In this document: one piece after another, positions 24,459 to 33,779 of the stretch
Position numbering within the stretch: the first letter of the stretch is position 1
Layout of the letters: every line of letters starts with the position of its first letter
Source: DUTS01 sp050951605
GTDB lineage: Bacteria; Bacillota; Peptococcia; DRI-13; DTU073
Assembly (NCBI GenBank): GCA_050951605.1
Contig: JBMNJJ010000002.1
Coordinates: forward strand, 496,001-560,000
Length of the DNA stretch: 64,000 bases
Direction: 5' to 3'
The notes under the pieces: generated by a model
Database searches by the model: none
Seen by the model: only the letters and a program-made list of their open reading frames with translations
What the model was told of the DNA's origin: nothing
Program-made: the position numbers and the translations under genes

Positions 24459-26078
24459 GTGAAATTTGAGAAGATAAATGGTTTGCTTTGGTCAAAACTA
24501 TTAATTGCTTCTAGTATATATTTAGAAGAAAGAAAACAAGCTGTTGATGAATTAAATGTTTTTCCTGTGCCTGATGGGGATACAGGTACAAATATGAGTT
24601 TAACGATGGTTTCAGCGGCTAAAAAATTAAGAGAGAAGAAGGAAGAAGACCTGGATAAGGCGACTAATTTGATGGCTCATGGTGCTTTGATGGGAGCTAG
24701 AGGAAATTCTGGAGTTATTCTTTCTCAGCTTTTAGCAGGTTTTGCTAGAAGTACAAAGGGACAAAAAGAAATTGGAGCTCAGGAATTTTGTCAAGCCTTG
24801 GCTGTATCTGTGGAAACTGCGTATAAAGCGGTGATGAATCCTGTTGAAGGAACTATTCTTACTGTTTCTAGAGAGGCTTCTCAGAGCAGCGATGAATGAA
24901 TTAAAAAATGCGGATAGTTCTTTGGATTCTGTTTTTCAGGCAGCTTATCGTGGAGCTTATGAGGCTTTACAAAAAACCCCATTAATGTTATCTGTTTTGC
25001 AACAAGCCGGGGTTGTAGATGCCGGTGGTCAAGGTTTAGTTTATATTCTTGAGGGAATGTTGGCAGCTCTTGATAATGATTTGCTTAAGGAGCCGAACTT
25101 TTTCTTTTTCTGCTACTGATGTTGTGAAAAAGGAAACTGATTTTGCTGAGGGAAAAGGTTTTAACGTATCAATATTGTACGGAATTTATTTTAAAGAAAA
25201 AGAATAAAGAATTACCTTTGGAAGAGATTAAGGCTTTTTTGGCGAATAAAGGTGATTGTTTGCTTGTTGTTGGTAATAGTGAAACGGGGAAAATTCATAT
25301 TCATACGAATTTACCTGGTAAGGTTTTAGATTATTGTACAGGGCTAGGGACTCTTCATCAAGTTAAAATAGATAATATGAATGAACAGAGTGAGGAGATG
25401 AGTCTCAAAGAAAAAGCTGTAAAACGCGTAGGAATTATTACGGTATCTTTTGGTACTGGTTTAAATGATGTTTTTAGAAGTTTAGGTGTGGATACCGTGA
25501 TTGAAGGCGGGCAGACGATGAATCCGAGTACACAGGAATTTATTAATGCCATTGATCAAGTAATGGCTGAAGAAGTAATTATATTACCTAATAATACTAA
25601 TATTTTTTTAGCAGCACAGCAGGCTGCAGGTGTAGCCTCTAAACCTACTAAAGTGGTAGCCACGAAGACAATTCCTCAGGGAATTGCTGCTTTAATGGTT
25701 TTTAATGCAGAAAATAACCTAGAAGCTAATAAAAAGAAGATGGAGGAAGCTTGTAAACAGATAATTACTTTAGAGGTAACTTATGCGGTAAGGGATGCTC
25801 AATATGAGAACCATGTTATTAAGAAAGGACAAATTTTAGGTCTGGGTGAAGGAGAATTAATTGTTACCGGTACTAAGGTAGAAGATGTTGTAGAACAATT
25901 GATTGTTCACTTTTTGCGACCTGAACATGAGTTGATTACAGTTTACTATGGTGAGGACCTGCAAGAGAAAGATGCGGCAAAAATGGTGGAGGTATTGTCA
26001 CAGAAATATACTCAGCTTGATTTTGAACTACATTATGGAGGTCAGCCTTTATATTATTATTTAATTTCTATTGAATAG
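24459..26078 (+). CDS. fakA: Fatty acid kinase FakA / DhaK-L-like kinase (YloV type), three frameshifts between 24884 and 25175
   Basis: FakA phosphorylates fatty acids held by a DegV-type FakB protein. The N-terminal DhaL domain has NVFPVPDGDTGTNM near residues 33-46 and GARGNSGVILSQ near 80-91. The frame then breaks three times: near 24886 (REASQ to AAMNELKN), near 25105 within a T-rich run (NFFFS to ATDVVKKE), and near 25171 (FNV to QYCTEFIL). Each break is cured by dropping one base, giving 538 residues with the full C-terminal DAK2-type domain. It starts at GTG 24459 after AAGGAGG. degV follows after 17 bases, the expected partner. Confidence 0.87.
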
Positions 26079-26095
26079 AAATGGGGTGTATAAAG

Positions 26096-26956
26096 ATGGC
26101 GAAAATAAAAATTGTTACTGATAGTACGGCAGATATACCGCCCGCATTATTAAAAAAATATGATATTGCTGTTATTCCTCTTAAAGTTTGTTTTGGTGAA
26201 AAAACTTATCGGGAAGATGTAGACCTTAATCCAATGGAGTTTTATAAAAAACTGGTAACATTTAATGGTCTTCCTTCTACTTCACAGCCTTCTCCCGGTG
26301 AGTTTTACGAATTTTATAAAGCCTTAACTGAAGATGGTGCTTCAGTTATTTCTATTCATATTTCAAGTTTAATGTCAGGAACTAGTCAATCGGCTCGTAT
26401 TGCCACGTCCTTACTTCCGGATAGGGAGATTACGGTTGTGGATAGCAAACTGGTTTCCTTTGCTTTAGGTATTGTGGTTATAGCGGCTGCTAAAGCAGCT
26501 AAAATGGGCAAAAGCAAGGCAGAGATTATGAAATTAATTGAGACAATGATCGAGAATGTACATACTTATTTTGTAGTAGATACACTTGATTATTTAGAAA
26601 GGAATGGGAGAATTGGTAAAGCGGTATCTTTACTGGGGACAATGTTAAATCTTAAACCAATTTTGACGTTTGAAGATGGTTTAATTGCTCCTTATGAAAA
26701 AGTTAGGGGTAAGGGTAAGGCTTTAGAACAAATTATTAAAATAGCTAAAAAGCATTCGCAAGAGCATGGGGAATTATGCTGTTTTGTTTTTCATGCTAAT
26801 GTTTTTGAGCAAGCTGTTAAATTTAAGCAGAAGGTAAAGCAAGACTTAAACTGTGAGGAAATTATGATTGGAGATATAGGTGCAGTTGTAGGAACACACG
26901 CCGGACCTGGAATTATGGCCTTGTTTTTTTATGATAAAAAGTTTGAAGTTAGTTAA
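26096..26956 (+). CDS. DegV family fatty-acid-binding protein (FakB-like)
   Basis: DegV/FakB proteins hold a fatty acid whose carboxyl group is phosphorylated by FakA. The family pattern is complete: VTDSTADIP near residues 5-13, TSQPSPGEF near 62, the SSLMSGTSQSA loop near 92-102 and a late GAVVGTHAGPG near 264-274. ATG 26096 lies seven bases after GGGGTG. An in-frame ATG at 26081 overlaps that site. It is the direct neighbour of fakA. Confidence 0.93.
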   Translation: MAKIKIVTDSTADIPPALLKKYDIAVIPLKVCFGEKTYREDVDLNPMEFYKKLVTFNGLPSTSQPSPGEFYEFYKALTEDGASVISIHISSLMSGTSQSARIATSLLPDREITVVDSKLVSFALGIVVIAAAKAAKMGKSKAEIMKLIETMIENVHTYFVVDTLDYLERNGRIGKAVSLLGTMLNLKPILTFEDGLIAPYEKVRGKGKALEQIIKIAKKHSQEHGELCCFVFHANVFEQAVKFKQKVKQDLNCEEIMIGDIGAVVGTHAGPGIMALFFYDKKFEVS

Positions 26957-26979
26957 CACAGTTAAAGGAGGGGCAATTT

Positions 26980-27732
26980 TTGGTTTGCCGGGTTGGTAAT
27001 AATCTAGGAAAGATGATGGTTGTTTTAAAAGATTTTGATTGTTTACTTTTACGTCCTGGACAAGTTTTTACCGGTATTGTAGTTTCTCAAGTTAATGCTG
27101 GAAAACAATATGTATTAAAAACAGGAGAAAACTTAATACAGGTTCATTCTGAAAAACCTTTGCAAATAGGGCAAAAGATTAGGCTACATGTTTTAGGATT
27201 TGAAGGAAAGAACTTGTTAGTAGAAAAACTTTCCGGGACTATGGAACAAGAGGAAAGTAAAAAGGCAAAAGTTATAGCTAGAGCTATAGAAAAGTATGGG
27301 GTTAAGGGAGAAAAAGAGGCTACTGTAATTAAAGATACTTTACGAAAACTTCCTATTGCTGAAGACACAGCTATTCGTTATTTGCTTGATCCACATCTTT
27401 GGGCGGCTTTGCTTCTTCCTACAAAAAAGGGAGAAGATATTTATAATAAATTAGAAATATCTAAGTATAGTGGTGTAATAATAGAAGAGGATTTTTGGGA
27501 AGTTAATTTAGAGTTACAGCTTTCTATTCTCGGAAAGATTGAAGTAAAAGTTAAAATGCAGGGTGAAAATTTGTATGCGCAAATTTGGGCAGATTCCGGG
27601 GAGACAGAGAATGTTTTGCAGAAGCAAAAAAAAGAGTTGGAAAAGTTTTGTACAAGTGTAGAGATCTTTCCTTTTGAGGAAGGACCTTTACTTATTACTA
27701 ATCATTTAGATAATATTGATTTAATGGTGTGA
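26980..27732 (+). CDS. Hypothetical protein resembling a short FliK/hook-length-control protein
   Basis: A 250-residue protein. The first 75 residues form an OB- or barrel-like region (FTGIVVSQVNAGKQYVLKTG), and the last 90 (ELQLSILGKIEVKVKMQGE and the following 50) resemble the Flg_hook domain of FliK, where LG.+EV+L is typical. The middle lacks the long variable linker of a true FliK. It starts at TTG with AAAGGAGGGG upstream and overlaps the next gene, a FlhB-tail homologue. That partnership, like YlqG-YlqH of Bacillus, supports a secretion-related reading, but the domain call is tentative. Confidence 0.55.
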   Translation: MVCRVGNNLGKMMVVLKDFDCLLLRPGQVFTGIVVSQVNAGKQYVLKTGENLIQVHSEKPLQIGQKIRLHVLGFEGKNLLVEKLSGTMEQEESKKAKVIARAIEKYGVKGEKEATVIKDTLRKLPIAEDTAIRYLLDPHLWAALLLPTKKGEDIYNKLEISKYSGVIIEEDFWEVNLELQLSILGKIEVKVKMQGENLYAQIWADSGETENVLQKQKKELEKFCTSVEIFPFEEGPLLITNHLDNIDLMV

Positions 27733-27737
27733 GGGAA

Positions 27738-28007
27738 ATGAAAAAGAGGAAAAAGGCCGCAGCTTTAAAATATGACTTGGAGCAAAAAGAAGGCGTTCCA
27801 CGTCTTATTGCTGTTGGAGATGGTTATGTAGCGGAAAAAATTATTGAGGTAGCGAAAAAAGAAAAGATTCCTCTTGTTGAAGATGTAGAAGTGGTAAATA
27901 AACTTGTACCTCTTCCGGTTGGTGCTGAAATTCCGGAGAACCTTTATGAGGCTGTCGCGAGAATTCTTATTTTTATTTATAAGTTAGAACAAGAAGCCGG
28001 AAATTAA
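27738..28007 (+). CDS. FlhB C-terminal-domain homologue (YlqH type export switch-like protein)
   Basis: An 89-residue protein matching only the cytoplasmic substrate-switch domain of FlhB/YscU: ALKYDLE, then VAEKIIEVAKKEKIPLVED, then the LPVGAEIPENLYEAVARIL tail. The membrane part is absent and the autocleavage motif NPTH is not present, so it cannot self-cleave like FlhB. I chose ATG 27738, eight bases after GAGGGA. An in-frame GTG at 27729 overlaps that site and the previous gene. The role is unknown in detail; the FliK-like gene upstream is its likely partner. Confidence 0.85.
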   Translation: MKKRKKAAALKYDLEQKEGVPRLIAVGDGYVAEKIIEVAKKEKIPLVEDVEVVNKLVPLPVGAEIPENLYEAVARILIFIYKLEQEAGN

Positions 28008-28012
28008 GTTTA

Positions 28013-28168
28013 TTATTTAAGTCGGGGTGAGTTAACAGTTTGCGAGTTGTTTGTGTTAGTTTTAGAGCTGTCATCAAGATAATTATCTTGTTGAGTCATG
28101 CTTTTCCCACAGCAGAAATCAGGGAGTTTAGCGTTTCTGCTACAGGATGAACAGAAATAGCCAGCCAT
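28013..28168 (-). CDS. Small Cys-rich protein (51 residues), probable metal-binding
   Basis: Found by eye. ATG 28168 on the reverse strand lies after AGGAGGTGAACTTAA, one of the best ribosome sites in the window. Residues 1-24 hold CSSCS and PDFCCGKSM, a CxxC...CCGK arrangement typical of small zinc or iron ribbons. The second half is polar (Asn, Ser, Thr) and probably disordered. It is divergent from trmL, with a shared 88-base region that contains an inverted repeat, and converges on the FlhB-tail gene five bases away. I do not recognise a named family. Confidence 0.65.
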   Translation of the reverse strand: MAGYFCSSCSRNAKLPDFCCGKSMTQQDNYLDDSSKTNTNNSQTVNSPRLK

Positions 28169-28190
28169 TTAAGTTCACCTCCTGTCAATA

Positions 28191-28215
28191 CTTGGTTATT
28201 TATAGTTTGACCAAG
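28191..28215. other. Inverted repeat between trmL and the small Cys-rich gene
   Basis: CTTGGT (28191-28196) is mirrored by ACCAAG (28210-28215) with a 13-base AT-rich centre. It overlaps the -35 of the trmL promoter and lies upstream of the divergent small gene, so an operator role for both is possible. Confidence 0.3.
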
Positions 28216-28235
28216 ATGCTAGAAAATATTATTAA
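28207..28235 (+). promoter_or_regulatory. Probable promoter of trmL
   Basis: TTGACC (28207-28212), 17 bases, TATTAA (28230-28235), 21 bases before the start codon. Confidence 0.5.
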
Positions 28236-28256
28236 AAAAAGAAACAGGTGATTTAG

Positions 28257-28718
28257 TTGTTTCATATTGTCTTAATTGAACCAGAAATTCCGGCTAATAC
28301 GGGAAATATTGCTCGGACATGTGCAGTGACAGGATGTAGTTTGCATCTCGTGGAACCCTTAGGGTTTTCGCTTGAGGATAAGTATTTAAAAAGAGCAGGT
28401 TTGGATTATTGGTCTTTGTTGGATATCCACTTGTATAAAAATCTAGAAGAATTTTTACAAGGCAAAGACCCTAGTCTTTTATTTTTAGCTACAAAAAAAG
28501 GAAAGAAAAGTTATACTGAAGTTAGATTCCCGGATGGAGCGTATCTTCTTTTTGGCAAGGAAACTCACGGTTTGCCGGAAAGTTTACTACAAGCTTATCC
28601 TCAGCAGTGTTTGCGGATACCAATGAGAGAAGGAATTAGGTCACTTAATTTAAGTAATTCTGTAGCGATTTTTGTTTATGAAGCTTTTCGACAACATCAT
28701 TTTCAAGGATTATTATAA
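28257..28718 (+). CDS. trmL: tRNA (cytidine/uridine(34)-2'-O)-methyltransferase TrmL
   Basis: A SPOUT-family enzyme that methylates the wobble base of tRNA-Leu. The 153 residues match the family, with EPEIPANTGNIARTC near 8-22, the knot motifs LFGKETHGLP near 99-108 and IPMREGIRSLNLSNSVAI near 121-138. It starts at TTG after CAGGTGA. A tRNA-Arg gene on the other strand follows. Confidence 0.94.
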   Translation: MFHIVLIEPEIPANTGNIARTCAVTGCSLHLVEPLGFSLEDKYLKRAGLDYWSLLDIHLYKNLEEFLQGKDPSLLFLATKKGKKSYTEVRFPDGAYLLFGKETHGLPESLLQAYPQQCLRIPMREGIRSLNLSNSVAIFVYEAFRQHHFQGLL

Positions 28719-28731
28719 AAAATACAATAAA

Positions 28732-28755
28732 AAAACTCCTGCCTTTTAGCAGGAG
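28732..28755 (-). terminator. Terminator of tRNA-Arg on the reverse strand
   Basis: On the reverse strand CTCCTGC, a six-base loop and GCAGGAG are followed by seven T residues, directly downstream of tRNA-Arg. It may also stop trmL transcripts on the + strand, though without a T run. Confidence 0.82.
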
Positions 28756-28769
28756 CATGTTTGTAATTT

Positions 28770-28844
28770 TGGCACGCCCGATAGGAATCGAACCTACGCA
28801 CCTGGCTCCGGAGGCCAGTGCTCTATCCACTGAGCTACGGGCGT
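28770..28844 (-). tRNA. tRNA-Arg (anticodon CCG), CCA encoded
   Basis: Reverse strand: the acceptor ACGCCCG/CGGGCGT is fully paired, the anticodon stem is CTGGC/GCCAG with loop CTCCGGA, and the T loop is TTCGATT. 75 bases. Confidence 0.94.
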
Positions 28845-29034
28845 TTATAGAATAAGAACATTTTAAATTATATCTTAAAACAAGAAAAAAGTCAAAGAAA
28901 TTGCTGGTAAAAAAGAACATCACAAAATTTTTTTGTTCTAAACTGTCAACTCCAAATAACTAGGAAAAACAGGATAAATCTGTTAAACTATCATTAAATA
29001 ACTAATTTTATTTTCATTAGGAGGTAAAAGGTTA

Positions 29035-30282
29035 ATGTCTAGGGAATCTTGTATTCGGGACCTTGCTTTAGCACCAAAAGGAGAGGCGAAAATTAGTTGG
29101 GTGCGTAATTATATGCCGGTATTAAATGAAATAAGAACTAATTTTTTAAAAGAGAAACCATTTAAAGGAAAAAAGGTAGCGCTATGTTTGCATTTAGAAG
29201 CAAAAACGGGGTATCTAGCTCTTGTTTTACAAGCTGGGGGAGCTGAAGTAACAGTTGTTGCTTCTAATCCTTTGTCTACTCAAGATGATGTAGTTGCGGC
29301 ATTAGTAAAGCAGGGGATTAGGGCTTTTGCTTGGCATGGTGCGACGAGAGAAGAATATGAGCAACATCATCGTCAGGTTTTGGAGTTAAAACCTAACTTG
29401 TTGATTGATGACGGTGGGGATTTGCTTACTCTTTTACATACAGAATATCCACAATTACTTTCTGAGATAATTGGCGGATGTGAAGAAACGACTACGGGAA
29501 TTATTCGACTGAAGGCAATGGAGAAAGCCGGGATTTTAAAAATACCGATTATCTCTGTTAATGATGCTCTAATGAAACATCTTTTTGACAATCGTTATGG
29601 TACCGGTCAGTCTGTATGGGATGGGATTAATGGGACAACTAATTTATTAGTGGCGGGTAAAAATGTTGTTGTAGCAGGTTATGGGTGGTGTGGTCGTGGT
29701 GTAGCTATGAGGGCAAAGGGATTAGGAGCAAAAGTTATTGTTACTGAAGTTAATCCAGTACGGGCTAATGAGGCTTTGTTAGATGGTTTTGCTGTTATGC
29801 CTATGCTTGAGGCTGCTGTTTTAGGTCATGTGTTTGTGACGGTGACGGGAAATAAAAATGTTTTGCGTCAAGAGCATTTTAATTTAATGCGGGATGGTGC
29901 TATCTTGGCCAATTCCGGTCATTTTGATGTTGAAATAAATAAGTCTGATTTGAAGAAGGTATCAGTAGCTAATAAAATTATTAAACCAAATATTGAAGAG
30001 TTTACTTTGCCGGATGGGCGTAAATTGTTTTTGTTAGCAGAAGGAAGATTAGTTAATTTAGTTTCAGGTAGTGGTCATCCTGTAGAAATTATGGATTTAT
30101 CTTTTGCTTTACAAGCTTTATCTCTGGCTTATCTTGTTCATAATTCTGCTCAGCTTTCGCCTGGCATTAATACTGTTCCAGAAGAAATTGATTATAAGGT
30201 GGCTACTTTAAGACTGAAGGCTTTAGGTTGTGAAATTGATCGTTTTACAGAAGAGCAGGAGCAATATTTGAATGCTTGGTAA
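29035..30282 (+). CDS. ahcY: Adenosylhomocysteinase
   Basis: Splits S-adenosylhomocysteine to homocysteine and adenosine, removing the product of SAM-dependent methylation. At 415 residues it is the short form without the insert. Key motifs are the NAD-binding GYGWCGRGVA near 215-224, the substrate stretch GCEETTTGI near 149-157, and the C-terminal SGSGHPVEIMDLSFA near 344-358. ATG 29035 has AGGAGGT about 10 bases upstream. It stands alone after the tRNA-Arg/terminator region. Confidence 0.96.
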   Translation: MSRESCIRDLALAPKGEAKISWVRNYMPVLNEIRTNFLKEKPFKGKKVALCLHLEAKTGYLALVLQAGGAEVTVVASNPLSTQDDVVAALVKQGIRAFAWHGATREEYEQHHRQVLELKPNLLIDDGGDLLTLLHTEYPQLLSEIIGGCEETTTGIIRLKAMEKAGILKIPIISVNDALMKHLFDNRYGTGQSVWDGINGTTNLLVAGKNVVVAGYGWCGRGVAMRAKGLGAKVIVTEVNPVRANEALLDGFAVMPMLEAAVLGHVFVTVTGNKNVLRQEHFNLMRDGAILANSGHFDVEINKSDLKKVSVANKIIKPNIEEFTLPDGRKLFLLAEGRLVNLVSGSGHPVEIMDLSFALQALSLAYLVHNSAQLSPGINTVPEEIDYKVATLRLKALGCEIDRFTEEQEQYLNAW

Positions 30283-30325
30283 ATAACTCTAATTAAGGGG
30301 AATCTTGTATTTGTGGGTGAAAACA

Positions 30326-33103
30326 ATGACCTTTGCTTGGCTTTTTCTTGATTTGGAGACAACAGGACTAGATTATCAGCAGGACCATGTTCTGGAGGTT
30401 GCGTTAATAAATTATCAGAATAATGGGGTGCGAGAAGTGTTTGAAACATTAGTTAATCCTGGTGTTTCTGTACCACCACATATTACTTCTCTAACCGGGA
30501 TAAATGACGTGATGTTGGCAAAGGCTCCTACATCGGAAGAAGTAGCTGCTCAGTTAAGACCATTACTTGCCGGTAAGGTAATGGTAGCACACAATGCTTC
30601 TTTTGATTCGGGGTTTTTACAGGCATTAGTGGGTTCACTGTCTAATAAATGGATAGATACGCTCCAACTTACTAAAATAATTTTTCCTAGATTGCCTTCA
30701 TATAGTTTACGTTATTTAATAAAGAGATTTTCTTTAACTAGCTCTCCGAAACATAGGGCTTATGCTGATACCTTGGCTTTAGAAGAATTATTTTTTTATT
30801 TACAGGAAGAGGCTTATAAATTATCATTGCAGGAAATACAAAATATTTATTATTTTCTACAGGATGAAGAACAAGGATTGTCTTTCTTTTTCGAGAACAT
30901 TCTTCAAGAAAAAATCAAAAACTTTAATTTTGATCAATCGCTGACTGTGCCACAGTTAGAGCAAAAAGAGGACGAGGGAAATCTTGAGCGAGAATCTTTA
31001 ATCTGGGTACCGGAAGAATTGGTGAAAATGTTTTACCCCGGTGGTAGTATTGCTCAAGGTTTTACAGTATATGAACAACGGTCAGAACAAATAAAAATGA
31101 TGAAGGCGGTGACCAAAGCTTTTAGTCAAAAGCGTTTTCTTGTTGTTGAAGCAGGTACAGGGGTGGGTAAATCGTTGGCGTATCTTGTCCCCGCATTAGC
31201 TTGGGCAGTATCTCAACGAGAAAAAGTTGTGGTTGCTACTCATACGATTGCTTTACAGGAGCAACTTTGGCATAGTGACATCCGTTTTTTACAGCAGAAT
31301 CTTCCTTTTAAGTTTAAGGCGGTAGTGTTAAAGGGGAGAAATAATTATTTTTGTTTGTATAAATGGAAAACTCTTCAAGATAGTGTTTCTACATTAAGTT
31401 GGTCAGAAAAGGTTTTTATGGCACGTTTAGGACATTGGTTGGTGAGAGAAAAAACGGGGGATAAAGATACGATAACGCTTCGTGGTTGGGAAACAGAAAT
31501 GTTTTCACAGCTTTCCTCAAATAAAGAAAACTGTTTAGGGGGACAGTGTCCTTTTTTTAATGACTGTTTTTATCAAAATGCAAGAAAAAAGGCTCAAGCA
31601 GCTGATTTGATTATTGTTAATCATTCTTTACTCCTTTCTAATGTCAAAACAGGTGATGCTCTTCTTCCGGAGTATCATTATTTAATTATTGATGAAGGTC
31701 ATCATTTAGAAGATGAGGGGACTAAGCAATTTACGGAAACTTTTTCTTTGCGGGAATTTCAGAAAAAGGTAACACAGTTGAGAAAGAAAAAAGATGGTTT
31801 CAGAAAACCGGGGCTTGTCTATATCTGGAGTAATTATCTGCACTTACCTCCGGAAGTTTTACTTGATGTAAAGAAGATTATTGCTGACGTTGATAAATGT
31901 AGCCTGTTAACTAATGAAAAAATTGATGTAATTTTACAAAATACTGGTACTTTGCCTAGTAAGACGATTAGAATTAATGAACAAGTTTATCAGCAAAAAT
32001 GGTGGGAAAACTTAACAATACTTTTTGAAAACCTTTTTGTAGTTGGTACTGATTTGTTAAGTTTTTTAACACAGCTTTATAACAGACTTGAAGGAGATTG
32101 TTCGGAATTAATAGGGGAAGATTCTTTAAAAGATTTGCGAACTTATATAGGTGAGATTAAATCAGACTTAGAATTAGGAGAAAAGTTTTTCCATACTCTA
32201 GAAGAAGAATATGTTTATTGGTTAGAATTAAAAGTGGTGCCCCGGGAACTTTTATTACATATAACTCCTGTAAATATTGCCGACCTTTGTCGAGATTTTC
32301 TTTTTGCGAACTTAATGACGACAGTTTTGACTTCTGCGACTTTAAGTGTAGCTGAGAATTTTGATTTTTTGATTGAACGCTTAGGTTTACCTCATGAACT
32401 TGTTGATACTCTACAAATACCTTCACCTTTTTTTTATGAGGAACAGTCTCTTCTTTTAATTGACAGTAGTCTTCCCGATCCGGCTCGTACTAGGGAAGAG
32501 GATTATAATCTTGCTTTAAAGCAAGCTCTTTATACTATACTTCAAGCTACCGGTGGAAGAACTTTAGTCCTTTTTACCTCACATAAACAGTTGCAAAACA
32601 CGTATGATTCTTTAAAGACTCTTTTACAGAAAAAAGGATTAGAGCTTTATGCTGATGGGCTCGATGGTCATCGCCATGTTTTATTGGCTGAACTAAAAAA
32701 TAATCCGGCGGCCATTGTTTTTGGGGCTAATACTTTTTGGGAGGGTATTGACCTTCCGGGTGCTTCCCTTACTGCTGTGATTATGATTAGATTGCCTTTT
32801 TGGCCACCTCATCACCCTTTAGTGGAAGCTAGGGTAGAGGCTATGTATAACGAAGGAAAAAATGGCTTTTTTAATTATAGTTTGCCTCAAGCGGTATTGA
32901 GATTTCGGCAAGGTTATGGTAGGCTGATTAGGACTATTGACGATTGGGGGGTAGTGATTGTTTTAGATAATCGTCTTTTAAAGAAACGTTATGGAAAAGT
33001 TTTTCTACAGTCTTTACCACAACAAAATTATTTCGCGGGTAGTACAGAGCAAATTGTAGACAAAATTAGGAATTGGTTTAAAAGTTGGGATAAAGACAAT
33101 TAA
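30326..33103 (+). CDS. dinG: DinG-type helicase fused to a DnaQ-like 3'-5' exonuclease
   Basis: The N-terminal DEDD exonuclease domain (about 1-170) shows LFLDLETTGLD, VAHNASFDSGF and HRAYADT. The helicase part has Walker A EAGTGVGKSLAY near residues 274-285, a four-Cys iron-sulphur-type stretch near 395-415 (C at CLGGQCPFFNDCFYQ) and the DEGHHLED box near 459-466. The C-terminal RecA domain ends with QGYGRLIR. The fusion is normal for Firmicutes. It probably unwinds damaged or forked DNA. ATG 30326 is preferred, but TTG 30305 after AAGGGGA would add seven residues and cannot be excluded. Confidence 0.92.
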   Translation: MTFAWLFLDLETTGLDYQQDHVLEVALINYQNNGVREVFETLVNPGVSVPPHITSLTGINDVMLAKAPTSEEVAAQLRPLLAGKVMVAHNASFDSGFLQALVGSLSNKWIDTLQLTKIIFPRLPSYSLRYLIKRFSLTSSPKHRAYADTLALEELFFYLQEEAYKLSLQEIQNIYYFLQDEEQGLSFFFENILQEKIKNFNFDQSLTVPQLEQKEDEGNLERESLIWVPEELVKMFYPGGSIAQGFTVYEQRSEQIKMMKAVTKAFSQKRFLVVEAGTGVGKSLAYLVPALAWAVSQREKVVVATHTIALQEQLWHSDIRFLQQNLPFKFKAVVLKGRNNYFCLYKWKTLQDSVSTLSWSEKVFMARLGHWLVREKTGDKDTITLRGWETEMFSQLSSNKENCLGGQCPFFNDCFYQNARKKAQAADLIIVNHSLLLSNVKTGDALLPEYHYLIIDEGHHLEDEGTKQFTETFSLREFQKKVTQLRKKKDGFRKPGLVYIWSNYLHLPPEVLLDVKKIIADVDKCSLLTNEKIDVILQNTGTLPSKTIRINEQVYQQKWWENLTILFENLFVVGTDLLSFLTQLYNRLEGDCSELIGEDSLKDLRTYIGEIKSDLELGEKFFHTLEEEYVYWLELKVVPRELLLHITPVNIADLCRDFLFANLMTTVLTSATLSVAENFDFLIERLGLPHELVDTLQIPSPFFYEEQSLLLIDSSLPDPARTREEDYNLALKQALYTILQATGGRTLVLFTSHKQLQNTYDSLKTLLQKKGLELYADGLDGHRHVLLAELKNNPAAIVFGANTFWEGIDLPGASLTAVIMIRLPFWPPHHPLVEARVEAMYNEGKNGFFNYSLPQAVLRFRQGYGRLIRTIDDWGVVIVLDNRLLKKRYGKVFLQSLPQQNYFAGSTEQIVDKIRNWFKSWDKDN

Positions 33104-33119
33104 GGTGGGAGGGACGTAG

Positions 33120-33779
33120 GTGAAGAGGGATAAGTGGTTAATTGTACCTGATGTTTTACCGCTATTAATAATTTTTGCAGTTTTGACGATAATTGTATAT
33201 TTTTTAGGGGGAAGAAAAGTCGCTTTAGTACCTTTGATTTTTCTTTTGTTTATTTTATATTTTTTTCGTAATCCCTCCAGAAAGACTATTGCCCAGAGTA
33301 ATGAAATTGTTTCTCCGGCTGATGGTGTTATTTTGGCTGTGGAAAAAGTTGAGGAAAAAAATTATTTGCATAGATCGGCAATTAAAGTAAGTATTTTTTT
33401 AAACATTTTTAATGTTCATGTGAATAGAGTACCTATAGCTGGAGTAATTGATTATTTGTGTTATCATCCGGGGAAATTTATTCCGGCTTTTAAATCACAT
33501 GCTTCTCAATTAAATGAGCGAAATTATATAGGAATTAAAAGTGAAGATAATCCCGGTTGGGCTGTTTTGGTTGTTCAAATAACAGGATTCATTGCTCGGC
33601 GTATTGTTTGTTGGATAAAAGTAGGGGAAAGGCTTGGGCAAGGAGATTTATTGGGTATGATTAAATTTGGTTCTTGTACCGAGTTATATTTGCCGAGTGA
33701 CTCAACAGTGCTAGTAGAAAAAGGTCAAAAAGTGCGGGGTGGGGAAACAATAATTGGGAGGTTTGCTGAAAATGAATAA
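33120..33779 (+). CDS. psd: Phosphatidylserine decarboxylase proenzyme
   Basis: Converts phosphatidylserine to phosphatidylethanolamine at the membrane. It is the short 'archaeal-type' form of 219 residues with two N-terminal membrane helices (about 8-30 and 33-50). The self-cleavage pair is Gly-Ser in KFGSCTEL near residue 183, where Ser becomes the pyruvoyl group. HVNRVP near 101-106 and SPADG near 68-72 are conserved. It starts at GTG after GGTGGGAGGG and overlaps pssA by eight bases, so two successive steps are coupled (in reverse order of the pathway). Confidence 0.94.
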   Translation: MKRDKWLIVPDVLPLLIIFAVLTIIVYFLGGRKVALVPLIFLLFILYFFRNPSRKTIAQSNEIVSPADGVILAVEKVEEKNYLHRSAIKVSIFLNIFNVHVNRVPIAGVIDYLCYHPGKFIPAFKSHASQLNERNYIGIKSEDNPGWAVLVVQITGFIARRIVCWIKVGERLGQGDLLGMIKFGSCTELYLPSDSTVLVEKGQKVRGGETIIGRFAENE

